DNA of 64,000 bases from Nitrospinaceae bacterium. GTDB taxonomy: Bacteria; Nitrospinota; Nitrospinia; Nitrospinales; Nitrospinaceae. Location: contig JAJDBJ010000020.1 in the NCBI GenBank assembly GCA_029261395.1, positions 37,429 to 101,428 on the forward strand. The letters are read 5' to 3'. Below are positions 28,947 through 37,825 of the stretch, piece after piece; the stretch's first letter is position 1; each line of letters opens with the position of its first letter. The notes below the pieces were generated by a model, which made no database searches, was not told the DNA's origin, and saw only the letters and a program-made list of their open reading frames with translations. Position numbers and translations under genes: made by a program.

Positions 28947-30093
28947 GGGATTTCTTTAGATACTCTTGGATAAACATTCGGATTCGGTACCGGAACTGAT
29001 CCAGATTAAACTCCAAGGCACGCTCACGAATTTCATTAGAGTCGAACCCGCTTTCAACGGAATTAAAATGCTCGATCGCCTGACAAAGGCTTTTCTTTTT
29101 CGCTTGATAAAAAAATAATCCTGTGGGCTTCTGGGTCTTTTCTTCCGGGATACCGGTCCCCGGTTTCCATGAGCCGGGCTCAGGGATCACCGTCTCCAGT
29201 GCACCACCTTTACCGAGGGCAATAACCGGACAACCCATGGCTTGAGCCTCCAGAGGGACAATCCCGAAGTCCTCTTCTCCGGGAAATACTAACGCTCGGC
29301 AACGGGCATAATGAAACCGAACTTCTTCATCCGCAATCGGTCCCAAAAACTGAATATTAGAGGCGGCAATGGAGCGGAGATAGGGCATTTCCGGACCCGC
29401 CCCTATAATCCTCAGAGGATATCCTAATTCATTAAAGGCTTCAACTGCTAAATCGACACGTTTATAAGGGGATAGAGCACTCACGATGAGAAAAAAATCC
29501 TCCCGCGCCGCAGTGTCCGGTGAATAAAAATCCGTATTCACCGGCGGTGTAATAACCGTCGAATCTCTCCGATAATAGCTGTCGATTTTTTTTTGTATAT
29601 GCCGGGATGTGGCAATGAACTGGTGCACTCCACGACTGGACCGGACATCCCAGTTTTTAAGGAACGGCTTTAAAAGTCGCATGACCAGGGATTGGACCTT
29701 CCGGCCCCTGCCTGAAAAATAAATATCAAACTGATCCCAAATGTACCGCATCGGCGTAAAACAATAACAAATATGCGTCCCTCCGCCAGTGATACGGATT
29801 CCCTTGGCCACACAATGACTGCTACTCAAGATCAAATCATAACCGCGGAGGTTAAAAGCGCCGATGGCCCAGGGCATCAGCGGCAGGTAATAACGATAAT
29901 ATTTTTCAATACCCGGGAGGTTTTGCAAAAACGAGGTATGAATCCGCATGGATTCAATTCGGGGAGAAACGTTGCCGGGGATATGCACAAGGGTAAAAAG
30001 GTCGGCCTCTGGAAACAATTCACAGAAAACTTCGAGACATCGCTCGCCTCCCCGCATACCGGTCAACCAATCGTGAACCAGCGCCACTTTCAT
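28930..30093 (-). CDS. glycosyltransferase family 4
   Basis: A 387-residue GT-B enzyme. The N-terminus MKVALVHDWLTGMRGGERCLE is the hallmark of a GT4 subgroup in capsule and exopolysaccharide clusters. The donor site includes SALSPYKRVDLAVEAF, LRIIGAGPEM and VFPGEEDFGIVPLEAQAMGCPVI. It is first in a leftward operon with the WcaJ-like transferase, kdsB and pyrG, so it probably adds the second sugar of the repeat unit; that is inference. Confidence 0.93.
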   Translation of the reverse strand: MKVALVHDWLTGMRGGERCLEVFCELFPEADLFTLVHIPGNVSPRIESMRIHTSFLQNLPGIEKYYRYYLPLMPWAIGAFNLRGYDLILSSSHCVAKGIRITGGGTHICYCFTPMRYIWDQFDIYFSGRGRKVQSLVMRLLKPFLKNWDVRSSRGVHQFIATSRHIQKKIDSYYRRDSTVITPPVNTDFYSPDTAAREDFFLIVSALSPYKRVDLAVEAFNELGYPLRIIGAGPEMPYLRSIAASNIQFLGPIADEEVRFHYARCRALVFPGEEDFGIVPLEAQAMGCPVIALGKGGALETVIPEPGSWKPGTGIPEEKTQKPTGLFFYQAKKKSLCQAIEHFNSVESGFDSNEIRERALEFNLDQFRYRIRMFIQEYLKKSHAEKT

Positions 30094-30156
30094 GGAGAGT
30101 TAAAGCCTGTGGCTTTCAAGCCTAGGAGTGTAAAGTAAAGGAATTGGAAATCAGAA

Positions 30157-31380
30157 TTACTTGATCTCCATCAACTGCTTTTCAATTTTCTGACGGACCT
30201 CAGAAGGAGGGTTGCCTTTCAGTGCCACTTCCAGAGCATCCAAGGCCCTTCCGGTATCGCCCTTTTTCTGATAGCTGACCCCCAACATGTAACGCGCATC
30301 GTGAACCTTGTTACCATCCGGATACTGAGTCAGCACTGCTTGATATTGTTTGATGGCATCATCATACATATCCAACTTCAAATAATTACTGCCCATCCAG
30401 AAGGCAATGTTATCTCTAAGATTCTGGGGAGGATTATTCAGGCTTATTTCATGAAACAATAGAATTGATTTATCATACTTGCCCGCCTTGTACGCCGCCA
30501 ATGCTTCATTATATTTTTTGGGTGTCCTGGAAATTTTTGGATACCGCTTCATCGGTCGGGCTTTTTTAATCAACTTGGCCTGTTTGGAATGAACGGGGTC
30601 CTTTTTAAGAGTCGCTATTTCATTTTTCAGCCGGATCATTTCCGCCTTCAAAGATTGGATTTCGGTATTAACTGAGGGAGACTCCGGGGAAAGAGAAGCA
30701 TTCACCCGCTCCTGCGTTGCAGTTAAACGCGGCTCCAAATTACTCACAATTTTCTGAAGTTCCTGCACTCTGAGCAACAATGCTTCCTGTTGACTGTGCA
30801 GAGTGGCGACATCCACCTGAAATTCTTCCTTGTCAGTTTTTTGATCCACACTGACGAATCCACCTCCGCCCTTGATCGAACCGCTCCCTTGACTACTGAT
30901 CACACCGCTTTTTTGTTCAATTTTTTCTGCCTGCCGAGGTTTACGTATTGACGCGGCCTTGGGAACGGTTTGGGCCATAGGCTCATCATCAATAAAGAAG
31001 TTATCTTCATCAACTGGTGAAACCTGAGGCATCGCCCGAGGCTTGGGTTCCGTTTTCGACTGGGTCTGAGCCAATGCCTTGTCGTCCTCAAAAAAGAAAT
31101 CTTCTTCGTCCGGAGAAACGGGCACGCTTTGAGGTTGATCTTCTGGCTTGGATTCAGCTAGAGCCTTATCATCCTCGAAAAAGTCATCTTCCTTTTGTTT
31201 ATTGGCGGGAGGCACATCCTCTAATTCCGATTCAAATTCGCTTCCAAAATCTTCTTCAAAAAATAAATCGTTATCGTCTTTTTCACTACTCCAAGGCAGA
31301 GAACTACACCCTGTCAGGGTTAGTGAAGCGATGAGGATAACCCCCGAAATAAATTTGAAACTGCTTTTAACGGATAACAT
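30157..31380 (-). CDS. CpoB/YbgF-like TPR lipoprotein with acidic Phe-rich repeats
   Basis: A 407-residue lipoprotein; ATG 31380 has gggggaag upstream and gives a signal peptide ending in LTLTG-C25. Residues 35-140 are acidic and disordered, with three related units EDDFFEDDKALA, DEEDFFFEDDKALA and EDNFFIDDEPMA about 30 residues apart. A coiled coil follows near 180-245, then TPRs (NEALAAYKAGKYDKSI, DDAIKQYQAVLTQYPDG, a third ending in KGNPP). The C-terminal layout is that of CpoB/YbgF, which links Tol-Pal with peptidoglycan synthesis; no tol or pal genes are nearby. The acidic repeats are unusual. Confidence 0.85.
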   Translation of the reverse strand: MLSVKSSFKFISGVILIASLTLTGCSSLPWSSEKDDNDLFFEEDFGSEFESELEDVPPANKQKEDDFFEDDKALAESKPEDQPQSVPVSPDEEDFFFEDDKALAQTQSKTEPKPRAMPQVSPVDEDNFFIDDEPMAQTVPKAASIRKPRQAEKIEQKSGVISSQGSGSIKGGGGFVSVDQKTDKEEFQVDVATLHSQQEALLLRVQELQKIVSNLEPRLTATQERVNASLSPESPSVNTEIQSLKAEMIRLKNEIATLKKDPVHSKQAKLIKKARPMKRYPKISRTPKKYNEALAAYKAGKYDKSILLFHEISLNNPPQNLRDNIAFWMGSNYLKLDMYDDAIKQYQAVLTQYPDGNKVHDARYMLGVSYQKKGDTGRALDALEVALKGNPPSEVRQKIEKQLMEIK

Positions 31381-31499
31381 GACTTCCCCCAGTGAATGAA
31401 AAGCGGTCTCTTTTTTTGGACCCCATCCAATACTATAAATTTTACTCATTCTGCCCTCAAATTCAGTGAAATTGTAGCAAGTTACGAAGAGTTATACAA

Positions 31500-32675
31500 T
31501 CACTTGGGGGTAGCCTCTGCAGAAAGTCCGGTTTTTGAACGGATTTCCAAAACTGCTTTTTCCAGAGCATCCGCCACTCGTTCCATCTCATCCAGACGAT
31601 TCCCCCGGCCCAAGCTGATTCTAATAGTTTGAAACATCTCATTTTCCGGGACGGCCATCGCTCCCAGTACATCCGAAGGCAGAATTGATCCCGAACTGCA
31701 GGCGGTTCCGGTCGAAACGAAAATACCTACTAGGTCCAGATGAATCATCAAAGTCTGCCCTTCGACACCGTCAAATCCCAAATAAAGGGTATTCGGCAGG
31801 TTGAATTCCGGATGGCCGTAAAACCGTACACCGGGAATACGCGATTCAATGTGCTGGCGCAGGCCGCTACGAAGTTGGAAAACATGAGCTTGATCTGACT
31901 CCAGCCGGGATTGGGCAATTTCGGCCGCCTTTCCCAATCCTACGATTCCTGGAACGTTTTCCGTCCCTCCCCTTCTTTTTTTCTCCTGGCCACCCCCAGA
32001 GATCAGGGGTACCAACGGCGGTGTTCCCCGGCGAATGTAAAGGGCTCCCACTCCTTTGGGACCGTACATCTTGTGGGAGGAAAGGGAAAGCATATCCACC
32101 GGCAGAGTTCGAGTGTCTACTGCAATTTTCCCCACAGTCTGAACAGCATCGGTGTGAAACAACACCCCCCGGGCTCTGGCCAGTTCTCCAATTTCCACGA
32201 TAGGTTGCAGTGTTCCCACTTCACTGTTGCCATGCTGGAGCGAGATCAGCGTGGTGTCGTCTGTAATCATGTCAGCCAACGCGGCGCAATCGATTCGACC
32301 ATAAGAATCAACGGGAACGTAAACGATGGTAAAACCTTCTTTGCGTAATTCCTCGCAGGTATTCAAAACTGCCGGATGCTCGACCCGGCTGGTGATGATG
32401 TGGGTTCCCTTATCTTTGAACGCGCGGGCCACTCCAGCAATAGCCAGGTTATCCGATTCCGTGCCGCCGCTGGTGAAGGTGATTTCTCCGGGATATGCGC
32501 CGATCAACGCGGCGACCTGCTCTCTTGCCAGATCCAAACAAACTCGGGCCGCCCGGCCCTGGGTATGAGCGCTGGAGGGATTACCGAAAGATTCCCGGTA
32601 ACTGGGAAGCATGGCTTCCAAAACCGCCTCATCAACGGGAGTGGTGGCGTTGTGATCCAAATATATAGTCTGCAT
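31500..32675 (-). CDS. cysteine desulfurase (NifS/IscS family)
   Basis: A PLP enzyme that takes sulfur from cysteine as a protein persulfide for Fe-S cluster, thiamine or tRNA modification. 391 residues from ATG 32675 (MQTIYLDHNATTPVD); a TTG 12 bases upstream is also possible. Key sites are the PLP lysine in SLSSHKMYGPKGVGALY and the catalytic cysteine in STGTACSSGS, with H in LQHGNSEVGTLQP. It lies 48 bp downstream of cysE, so cysteine synthesis and use are linked. No iscU or nifU is adjacent; group (NifS versus IscS) is not resolved. Confidence 0.95.
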   Translation of the reverse strand: MQTIYLDHNATTPVDEAVLEAMLPSYRESFGNPSSAHTQGRAARVCLDLAREQVAALIGAYPGEITFTSGGTESDNLAIAGVARAFKDKGTHIITSRVEHPAVLNTCEELRKEGFTIVYVPVDSYGRIDCAALADMITDDTTLISLQHGNSEVGTLQPIVEIGELARARGVLFHTDAVQTVGKIAVDTRTLPVDMLSLSSHKMYGPKGVGALYIRRGTPPLVPLISGGGQEKKRRGGTENVPGIVGLGKAAEIAQSRLESDQAHVFQLRSGLRQHIESRIPGVRFYGHPEFNLPNTLYLGFDGVEGQTLMIHLDLVGIFVSTGTACSSGSILPSDVLGAMAVPENEMFQTIRISLGRGNRLDEMERVADALEKAVLEIRSKTGLSAEATPK

Positions 32676-32723
32676 ATTTCTTTTCAAAAAACAGGTTGTA
32701 TAAAAACCGGAAAGGGATGCGAG

Positions 32724-33452
32724 TCAACTGTCGTTGGAGGCTTTTTTCATACCGGTCTTTTTGAGAGGCACCGGTTTCGGGGGTTGAGGTGTTGCCTCTT
32801 CCGTAGATTCCAACTCCACCGCATCCTTGAGCAAACGAATATCTTTTTCCATCTGCGGAAGGCGGTCCAACACTACCTCAATGGCCTGTGCCATGGGATC
32901 GGAGAAAGTCTCTTCCAGATCTTCAAAATCGGCCGATATGCCGGAAAACACAACGCGCCCTGGAACTCCGATAACCGTGGAATATTCGGGAACGGATTGC
33001 ACCACGACCGATCCCGAACCAATTTTACTGTTGTTGCCCACCGTCACCGGACCCAATACCTGCGCGCCCGCGCCAATGACGACGTTATCGCAGATGGTAG
33101 GATGACGCTTGCCTTTTTTCATGCTGAGTCCGCCGAGGGTAACGCCATGATACATAAAAACGTTATTGCCAATTTCCGACGTCTCGCCGATCACCACGCC
33201 CATGCCGTGGTCGATGAAAAATTTTCGGCCGATTTTCGCGGCAGGGTGAATCTCAATACCGGTCAACCATCGAACCAGATAAGAAAACAGCCGTGCGATC
33301 AGCTTGATATCATGATTCCAAAGCCAATGAGTGAATCGATAGGCCATCAAAGCGTGCACGCCGGGATAGCAGAGCACGACCTCCCAGAAATGCCGGGCGG
33401 CTGGGTCCTTCTCCATGGCTTCTTGAATGTCTTCTTTAAGTTGGTCGAACAT
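32724..33452 (-). CDS. cysE: serine O-acetyltransferase
   Basis: Acetylates serine with acetyl-CoA, the first step of cysteine synthesis. 242 residues: an N-terminal helical part with [20 protein letters not shown], then a left-handed beta-helix with [29 protein letters not shown] and KRHPTI. A 45-residue C-terminal extension rich in Glu and Pro follows the hexapeptide domain and is not part of minimal CysE. Likely first gene of an operon with the cysteine desulfurase. Confidence 0.95.
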   Translation of the reverse strand: MFDQLKEDIQEAMEKDPAARHFWEVVLCYPGVHALMAYRFTHWLWNHDIKLIARLFSYLVRWLTGIEIHPAAKIGRKFFIDHGMGVVIGETSEIGNNVFMYHGVTLGGLSMKKGKRHPTICDNVVIGAGAQVLGPVTVGNNSKIGSGSVVVQSVPEYSTVIGVPGRVVFSGISADFEDLEETFSDPMAQAIEVVLDRLPQMEKDIRLLKDAVELESTEEATPQPPKPVPLKKTGMKKASNDS

Positions 33453-33527
33453 CGCTTCAAAGTCTCAATTAACAGGGAAATACCTATAGAATTGTATTAT
33501 ATCCCTCCAGCCGGAACAATGGGCAAT

Positions 33528-33555
33528 AAAAAACCCCAGGAAACATCTTCTGGGG
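33528..33555 (-). terminator. rho-independent terminator after glycine-zipper gene
   Basis: On the minus strand the arm ctccccag-like stem (33549-33555 with 33534-33540, core ccccag/ctgggg) with an 8-base loop is followed by six T residues (aaaaaa at 33528-33533 on the plus strand). It lies 42 bases past the stop of the glycine-zipper gene. Confidence 0.8.
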
Positions 33556-33596
33556 ACAATCCTTCCGCTAAATCTTTAATTTTTGGAGGAGAGATG

Positions 33597-33989
33597 CTAG
33601 TCAATCACGTTATGGCCCCGATTGCGCATACAATTCCGATAAGCATTGATGAAACGCTGATCTGCGTTCACTCCCTGGCTGACACCTCCGGTAAGCCCAC
33701 CAGCCGTCGCCCCAAACATCGCCCCCTGCACCGGACGTCCCGAGAGACTCCCCAGTATGGCGCCTCCTATCATTCCTATACCGCCTCCGACGATGGCGCC
33801 TCGAACCGATTCTTCTTCCACTCGGCTGGCCTGATAGGCCAAGCCATCACATTCATATAAATCCTGACTGATGCGGTCGGCCCGAGGGTCGCCATAAGGA
33901 TCCACCGTTGGACGGTAACCGCTATGAACGGCACATCCGGAAAAAATCAAAGCCACCAACGACAACAATGCGATCCTTTGAGCCAACAT
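33597..33989 (-). CDS. glycine-zipper lipoprotein
   Basis: A 130-residue small lipoprotein of the Rickettsia 17-kDa antigen/YMGG class. ATG 33989 gives a signal peptide ending in LIFSG-C19; the frame is open slightly further upstream. The glycine zipper GAIVGGGIGMIGGAILGS followed by AMFGATAGGLTGG can form two membrane-packing helices in the outer membrane. A Cys pair at YECDGL and YRNCMRNRG could form a disulfide. It has its own terminator downstream. Function of the family is structural or unknown. Confidence 0.88.
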   Translation of the reverse strand: MLAQRIALLSLVALIFSGCAVHSGYRPTVDPYGDPRADRISQDLYECDGLAYQASRVEEESVRGAIVGGGIGMIGGAILGSLSGRPVQGAMFGATAGGLTGGVSQGVNADQRFINAYRNCMRNRGHNVID

Positions 33990-34141
33990 AGGGCAACCCT
34001 CAAAAATTATGGATATCAATCTATCTCAGTAGTCTATTCAAAATATGACTGTAAAGTCAAACCTCTACGCAGAAAAAGAAATTGAGGGGGGAAGGATATA
34101 TTCTGAGGAGAATTTTCGTCCTGTCCTTTAAGAGGGGGTAT

Positions 34142-34948
34142 TCAAAGGGTTTCGGGTTTCAATAGGGTTTCAGGATTCAATTCGGGTTCCACTTCCGATT
34201 CGACGTAATCTTTGAGAGCTTCCTTCTGAGTTTCCTGATCGGCAGTAGGGTAGACGCGAATGGTCTCGAATTGACTCCCCTGCTGTACGCGAATGAGGGA
34301 CATACGCATCAACTCCAGCAGGGCCAGAAAAGTCACAATGACTTCCTGCTTGGACTGGCTTTCATCAAACAGAGATTCAAACGTGACGCTTTCATGCTCG
34401 TTCAGGATATCCAACACCCGACTGATGTGCGCCGAAACAGAAAGTGTGGTGATTTTGACTTCGTAGTCTTCCTTAAACGTTCTTTGATTCAGGACCTCCT
34501 TGAAGGCACTGAACAAATCGAACACCGTGGCATCGACGATGACTTCCTCTTCCCCCTCTTCGACCAGAATTTCGCTCCCACGGGAAAACAGTTGTTGTCG
34601 TTCATGCTCCAGTTGACGGAGGTCCCCGGCGGCACTTTTATATCGCTGATATTCCATAAGCCTGCGGGTCAACTCAGCTCTGGGGTCGGTGCCGTCTTCG
34701 CCGTCTTCATTTTCACCGTGGGAAGGCAGGAGCATTTTCGACTTGAGCCGGGTCAGTTCGGCGGCCATCACCAGATATTCGCCGGCGACTTCCAGATTCA
34801 AGTCGGTCATCAACCCCAGATAATCCAAATACTGGCGTGAAATTTCCGACACAGAGATGTCGTGAATCTCCATCTTCTGTTCTCTGATCAGATGCAGAAG
34901 CAGATCGAGCGGCCCTTCAAAAATATCAAGTTTGAGTTGATAGCTCAT
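34142..34948 (-). CDS. scpA: segregation and condensation protein A
   Basis: ScpA is the kleisin subunit that bridges SMC heads in the bacterial condensin. 268 residues: N-terminal YQLKLDIFEGPLDLLLHLI is the family signature, an acidic central linker (GENEDGEDG) follows, and the C-terminal winged helix has VTFLALLELMRMSLIRVQQG. scpB is not adjacent, which is unusual since scpA and scpB are often paired. It ends a leftward group HAD hydrolase - rsmE - scpA, with a 76-bp gap from rsmE. Confidence 0.95.
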   Translation of the reverse strand: MSYQLKLDIFEGPLDLLLHLIREQKMEIHDISVSEISRQYLDYLGLMTDLNLEVAGEYLVMAAELTRLKSKMLLPSHGENEDGEDGTDPRAELTRRLMEYQRYKSAAGDLRQLEHERQQLFSRGSEILVEEGEEEVIVDATVFDLFSAFKEVLNQRTFKEDYEVKITTLSVSAHISRVLDILNEHESVTFESLFDESQSKQEVIVTFLALLELMRMSLIRVQQGSQFETIRVYPTADQETQKEALKDYVESEVEPELNPETLLKPETL

Positions 34949-35024
34949 CGGCGGGTTCCAAAACGAGGGTTAAAAAGCGATGCTCCGAGCAATGTACCAC
35001 CAATCCGCAGGTGCGCCAACCTCT

Positions 35025-35762
35025 TTATAAATCCCCCCAGCGGTGCTGGAGCAGGGACAGGATGACCAGCGAAACGGTATCGGCTTTCAGCAGACGCGAG
35101 CCCAAACTCACCGTTTGAAATCCGTGTTGGATGAGAAAATCGATCTCTTCAGCGGCCCAGCCGCCTTCGGGTCCGGCAAGAAATACGATGGAAGCGACCG
35201 AGTCCGGCGCAGTAACATCCTGCAAGCGAATTTTTTGTTCGCCTTCCCAGAAGACCAATTTCAAATCGCAGTCGGCCGATTGCTGACAAAACTCCTCAAT
35301 CGATAACACGGTCGACTGAACTTCAGGCCTGCGGGATCGTCCACATTGCTTCGAGGCCTCTTCGGCGATGCGTTGCCAGCGTTGAGTGCGGTTCGCCTCG
35401 GACTCTTTCGCCAGGCGAGCCACACAACGCTGGGTTTTGATTGCAGTGATCGAGTGAACTCCCAACTCTGTCGCTTTCCTCACCAGGAGGTCAAAGGCAT
35501 TGCCTTTGATCAGAGCCTGCCCCATTCGAATATTCACAGGCGATTCGGTCTGCATTTCGATTCTGGATAAAATGTCTCCCCGAACGTGAGCCTTATCCAC
35601 CTCTGCTAAAACAATCTCGTATTGATATCCTTGTGGGTCGATGACCTCAATTTTGTCACCCGGTTTCATTCTGAGAACCGTGCGAATGTGATTGACGTCG
35701 GACCCGGTGATAGTCACCGTGTTCTCGGAAAATCCGTCTGCAGTAACAAAGAAGCGGTGCAT
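35025..35762 (-). CDS. rsmE: 16S rRNA m3U1498 methyltransferase
   Basis: A SPOUT-class methyltransferase that methylates N3 of U1498 in 16S rRNA. 245 residues: an N-terminal PUA-like domain (SDVNHIRTVLRMKPGDKIEV) and a C-terminal trefoil knot with ALIKGNAFDLLVRKATELGV, RWQRIAEEASKQCGRSRRPEV, FLAGPEGGWAAEEIDF and SLGSRLLKADTVSL. Only 5 bp separate it from the upstream HAD gene, so they are likely co-transcribed. Confidence 0.96.
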   Translation of the reverse strand: MHRFFVTADGFSENTVTITGSDVNHIRTVLRMKPGDKIEVIDPQGYQYEIVLAEVDKAHVRGDILSRIEMQTESPVNIRMGQALIKGNAFDLLVRKATELGVHSITAIKTQRCVARLAKESEANRTQRWQRIAEEASKQCGRSRRPEVQSTVLSIEEFCQQSADCDLKLVFWEGEQKIRLQDVTAPDSVASIVFLAGPEGGWAAEEIDFLIQHGFQTVSLGSRLLKADTVSLVILSLLQHRWGDL

Positions 35763-35767
35763 GGCGA

Positions 35768-36493
35768 TCAGGGTTTGGTGGGAAGGGTTAAGAGTTCTGT
35801 CGCGGATTTAATTTCGTAATCGGGAATCACATCTGAGGGCAAAGCCTTGCCATCCCGATTCGCCCAGGCGGTGGGCATCCCCACACCCTGAGCGCCTACG
35901 ATATCCGCTTGCAAATTATCACCGACAAATAAAACTTCCGCCGGATTCAAATTCAATCGCGCCAGCGCCAGTTGAAAAATGGAAGGGTGTGGTTTACGGT
36001 AAGGCACTTCCGAGGAATAAATGGAAAACTCGAAGTAAGGATCCAGTCCCAGTAGCGTCTGCTCGTAATCCTTCATGAAACCGGGATTGGTGGTATTGGA
36101 TACAATCCCCATGCGCACACCGGCTTTCTGTAACGCGACGAGTGTCTCGATCATTTCAGGATAAACTTTGCGGTGGGAATAAATCTCATCATAATAAACT
36201 TTCAACAAACCCTCAAAACTGACTTGCTTATTCAGTTGAATATTACTTTGCATCAAGAGGTAATTGAGCACATGATCGAACCGGGCTTCCCGGTGGGTGG
36301 GTCGGGAGATCTCAATCATTCCGAAGAACAGGCGATGATACGTGTCGTACCATTGTTGAAAGCCGGGAAGCGCAAATCCCTGCTCCTGCAAACAGTCGTA
36401 TAGCCGCCTCAACGCCGTCCGGTCCTCTTCATTAACCAGATCGACCAGCGTATAGGCCCAATCAAACAGCACCGCTTTGTAAGGAAAACTCAT
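35768..36493 (-). CDS. HAD-superfamily hydrolase with DWAxT motif I
   Basis: A 241-residue HAD protein with a C1 helical cap. Motif I reads VLFDWAYTLVD, so the second aspartate of the usual DxD is alanine, as in phosphonoacetaldehyde hydrolase. Motif II is GIVSNTT, motif III lysine lies in YRKPHPSIF and motif IV is LFVGDNLQADIVGA. Without the second Asp the enzyme may not be an ordinary phosphatase; dehalogenase-like or phosphonatase-like chemistry is possible. Substrate unknown. It leads the rsmE/scpA group. Confidence 0.9.
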   Translation of the reverse strand: MSFPYKAVLFDWAYTLVDLVNEEDRTALRRLYDCLQEQGFALPGFQQWYDTYHRLFFGMIEISRPTHREARFDHVLNYLLMQSNIQLNKQVSFEGLLKVYYDEIYSHRKVYPEMIETLVALQKAGVRMGIVSNTTNPGFMKDYEQTLLGLDPYFEFSIYSSEVPYRKPHPSIFQLALARLNLNPAEVLFVGDNLQADIVGAQGVGMPTAWANRDGKALPSDVIPDYEIKSATELLTLPTKP

Positions 36494-36594
36494 AGGATCA
36501 AAATCACCCTTTTATTCACAATATTTACATTGAACTCTTGAACAAAAACATTAATAAATGCTTTGATATATAGCAACTAAATTATGCCCCTGGC

Positions 36595-36624
36595 TTGAGC
36601 CCTTTACTCCCTCGCTACGATACT
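36595..36624 (+). promoter_or_regulatory. possible promoter for saccharopine-dehydrogenase-like gene
   Basis: ttgagc (36595-36600) and gatact (36619-36624), 18 bases apart, sit upstream of ATG 36641, which lacks a strong RBS. The leader would be about ten bases. Confidence 0.25.
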
Positions 36625-36640
36625 TTAACCTGTTTACCTT

Positions 36641-37825
36641 ATGAGCTTAACATATGCCGTTTTAGGTGCAGGAAGACAGGGAGTCGCCGCCGCATACGAC
36701 CTCGCACGTCTTGGGGATGCAGATGAGATCCGTTTATTCGATCTCGATGCCGAGTCTGCGACGCGCGGTGCGGACAAGGTCAACAAACTCCTGCAGACCC
36801 AAGTCGTCAAGGGACAGGCATTGAATGTCGACCACCCTTCCGTCCTCGTTCCGGCTCTCCGGGGTGTTCATTCCACGATCAGCGCCGTTCCCTACAAGTT
36901 CAATCTACAGATTACCGAGGCGGCGATCGAAGCGCATTCCAATATTTGCGATTTGGGCGGGCATACCGAAACCGTTCGTCAGCAGTTGGCATTGGGGGAT
37001 AAGGCGAAGGCGGCGGGTGTCACCATCACCCCGGATTGCGGCATGGGCCCCGGCCTCAACATCAACATGGGTATTCGCGCCATGGATTACCTGGACGAGC
37101 CGGAAGACGTTTATATCTGGGACGGCGGTCTGCCGCAAAGTCCCAAACCTCCCTGGAACTACCATCTCACGTTCAATATCAACGGACTCATCAACGAGTA
37201 TTGCGGCGATGCCTGGTTTATTCGAGGCGGACAACCCACCCCGGTTCCCTGCCTGACGGAAATGGAATCTCTCAATTTTCCTCAGCCTTTCGGGTTTCTG
37301 GAGGCAGCGGTCACTTCCGGCGGACTCTCCACCGCGCCGTGGACGTTCAAGGACAAGCTTCGCCGACTGGAAAACAAAACCCTGCGCTACCCGGGCCACT
37401 GGGACCAGTTCACCGCATTCCAGAATCTCGGGCTGTTTGACTCGGAACAAACAAAGATCAACGGGCATTCGTTTGTACCGCGGGATCTGCTCAATGCCAT
37501 GCTGGCCCCAAAAATCACACCGGAACCCCCGGTCTATGATGTCTGCCTCATCCGCGCCCAGGCCACCGGTCGACTCAACGGATCACACTCTTCCTGCACG
37601 CTCGACTTTATAGAAACCTACGATATCCAAACCGGGTTCACCGCCATGGAACAAACCACCGGCTGGCACGCATCCATCATCGCCATCATTGCCGCCCAGG
37701 GCAAACTTCCCAAGGGGGCCGTACCGGTGGAGTTGGCGTTGAGAGGAAAAATGTTTGATCAGGAAATCACCCGCCGGGGATGGGAGTTGAAGCGGGAAAT
37801 CTTTACGAGTCCGGGCGCTCCATAG
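36641..37825 (+). CDS. saccharopine dehydrogenase-family protein (lysine 6-dehydrogenase-like)
   Basis: A 394-residue NAD(P)-dependent amino-acid dehydrogenase-like protein. The Rossmann start is YAVLGAGRQGVAAAYDLARLG (residues 5-24). TISAVPYKFNLQITEAAIEA and TPDCGMGPGLNIN are shared with lysine 6-dehydrogenases and saccharopine reductases. Substrate is probably an amino or imino acid but not certain. No lysine-pathway genes adjoin it. Its 3' end overlaps serB on the other strand by 23 bp. Confidence 0.88.
   Translation: MSLTYAVLGAGRQGVAAAYDLARLGDADEIRLFDLDAESATRGADKVNKLLQTQVVKGQALNVDHPSVLVPALRGVHSTISAVPYKFNLQITEAAIEAHSNICDLGGHTETVRQQLALGDKAKAAGVTITPDCGMGPGLNINMGIRAMDYLDEPEDVYIWDGGLPQSPKPPWNYHLTFNINGLINEYCGDAWFIRGGQPTPVPCLTEMESLNFPQPFGFLEAAVTSGGLSTAPWTFKDKLRRLENKTLRYPGHWDQFTAFQNLGLFDSEQTKINGHSFVPRDLLNAMLAPKITPEPPVYDVCLIRAQATGRLNGSHSSCTLDFIETYDIQTGFTAMEQTTGWHASIIAIIAAQGKLPKGAVPVELALRGKMFDQEITRRGWELKREIFTSPGAP

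Noticed and set aside
32376..33860. 494-codon open frame on the plus strand
   Set aside because: It runs antisense to cysE, the cysteine desulfurase and part of the glycine-zipper gene, all of which have clear family motifs. The translation is low-complexity and has no recognisable domain.
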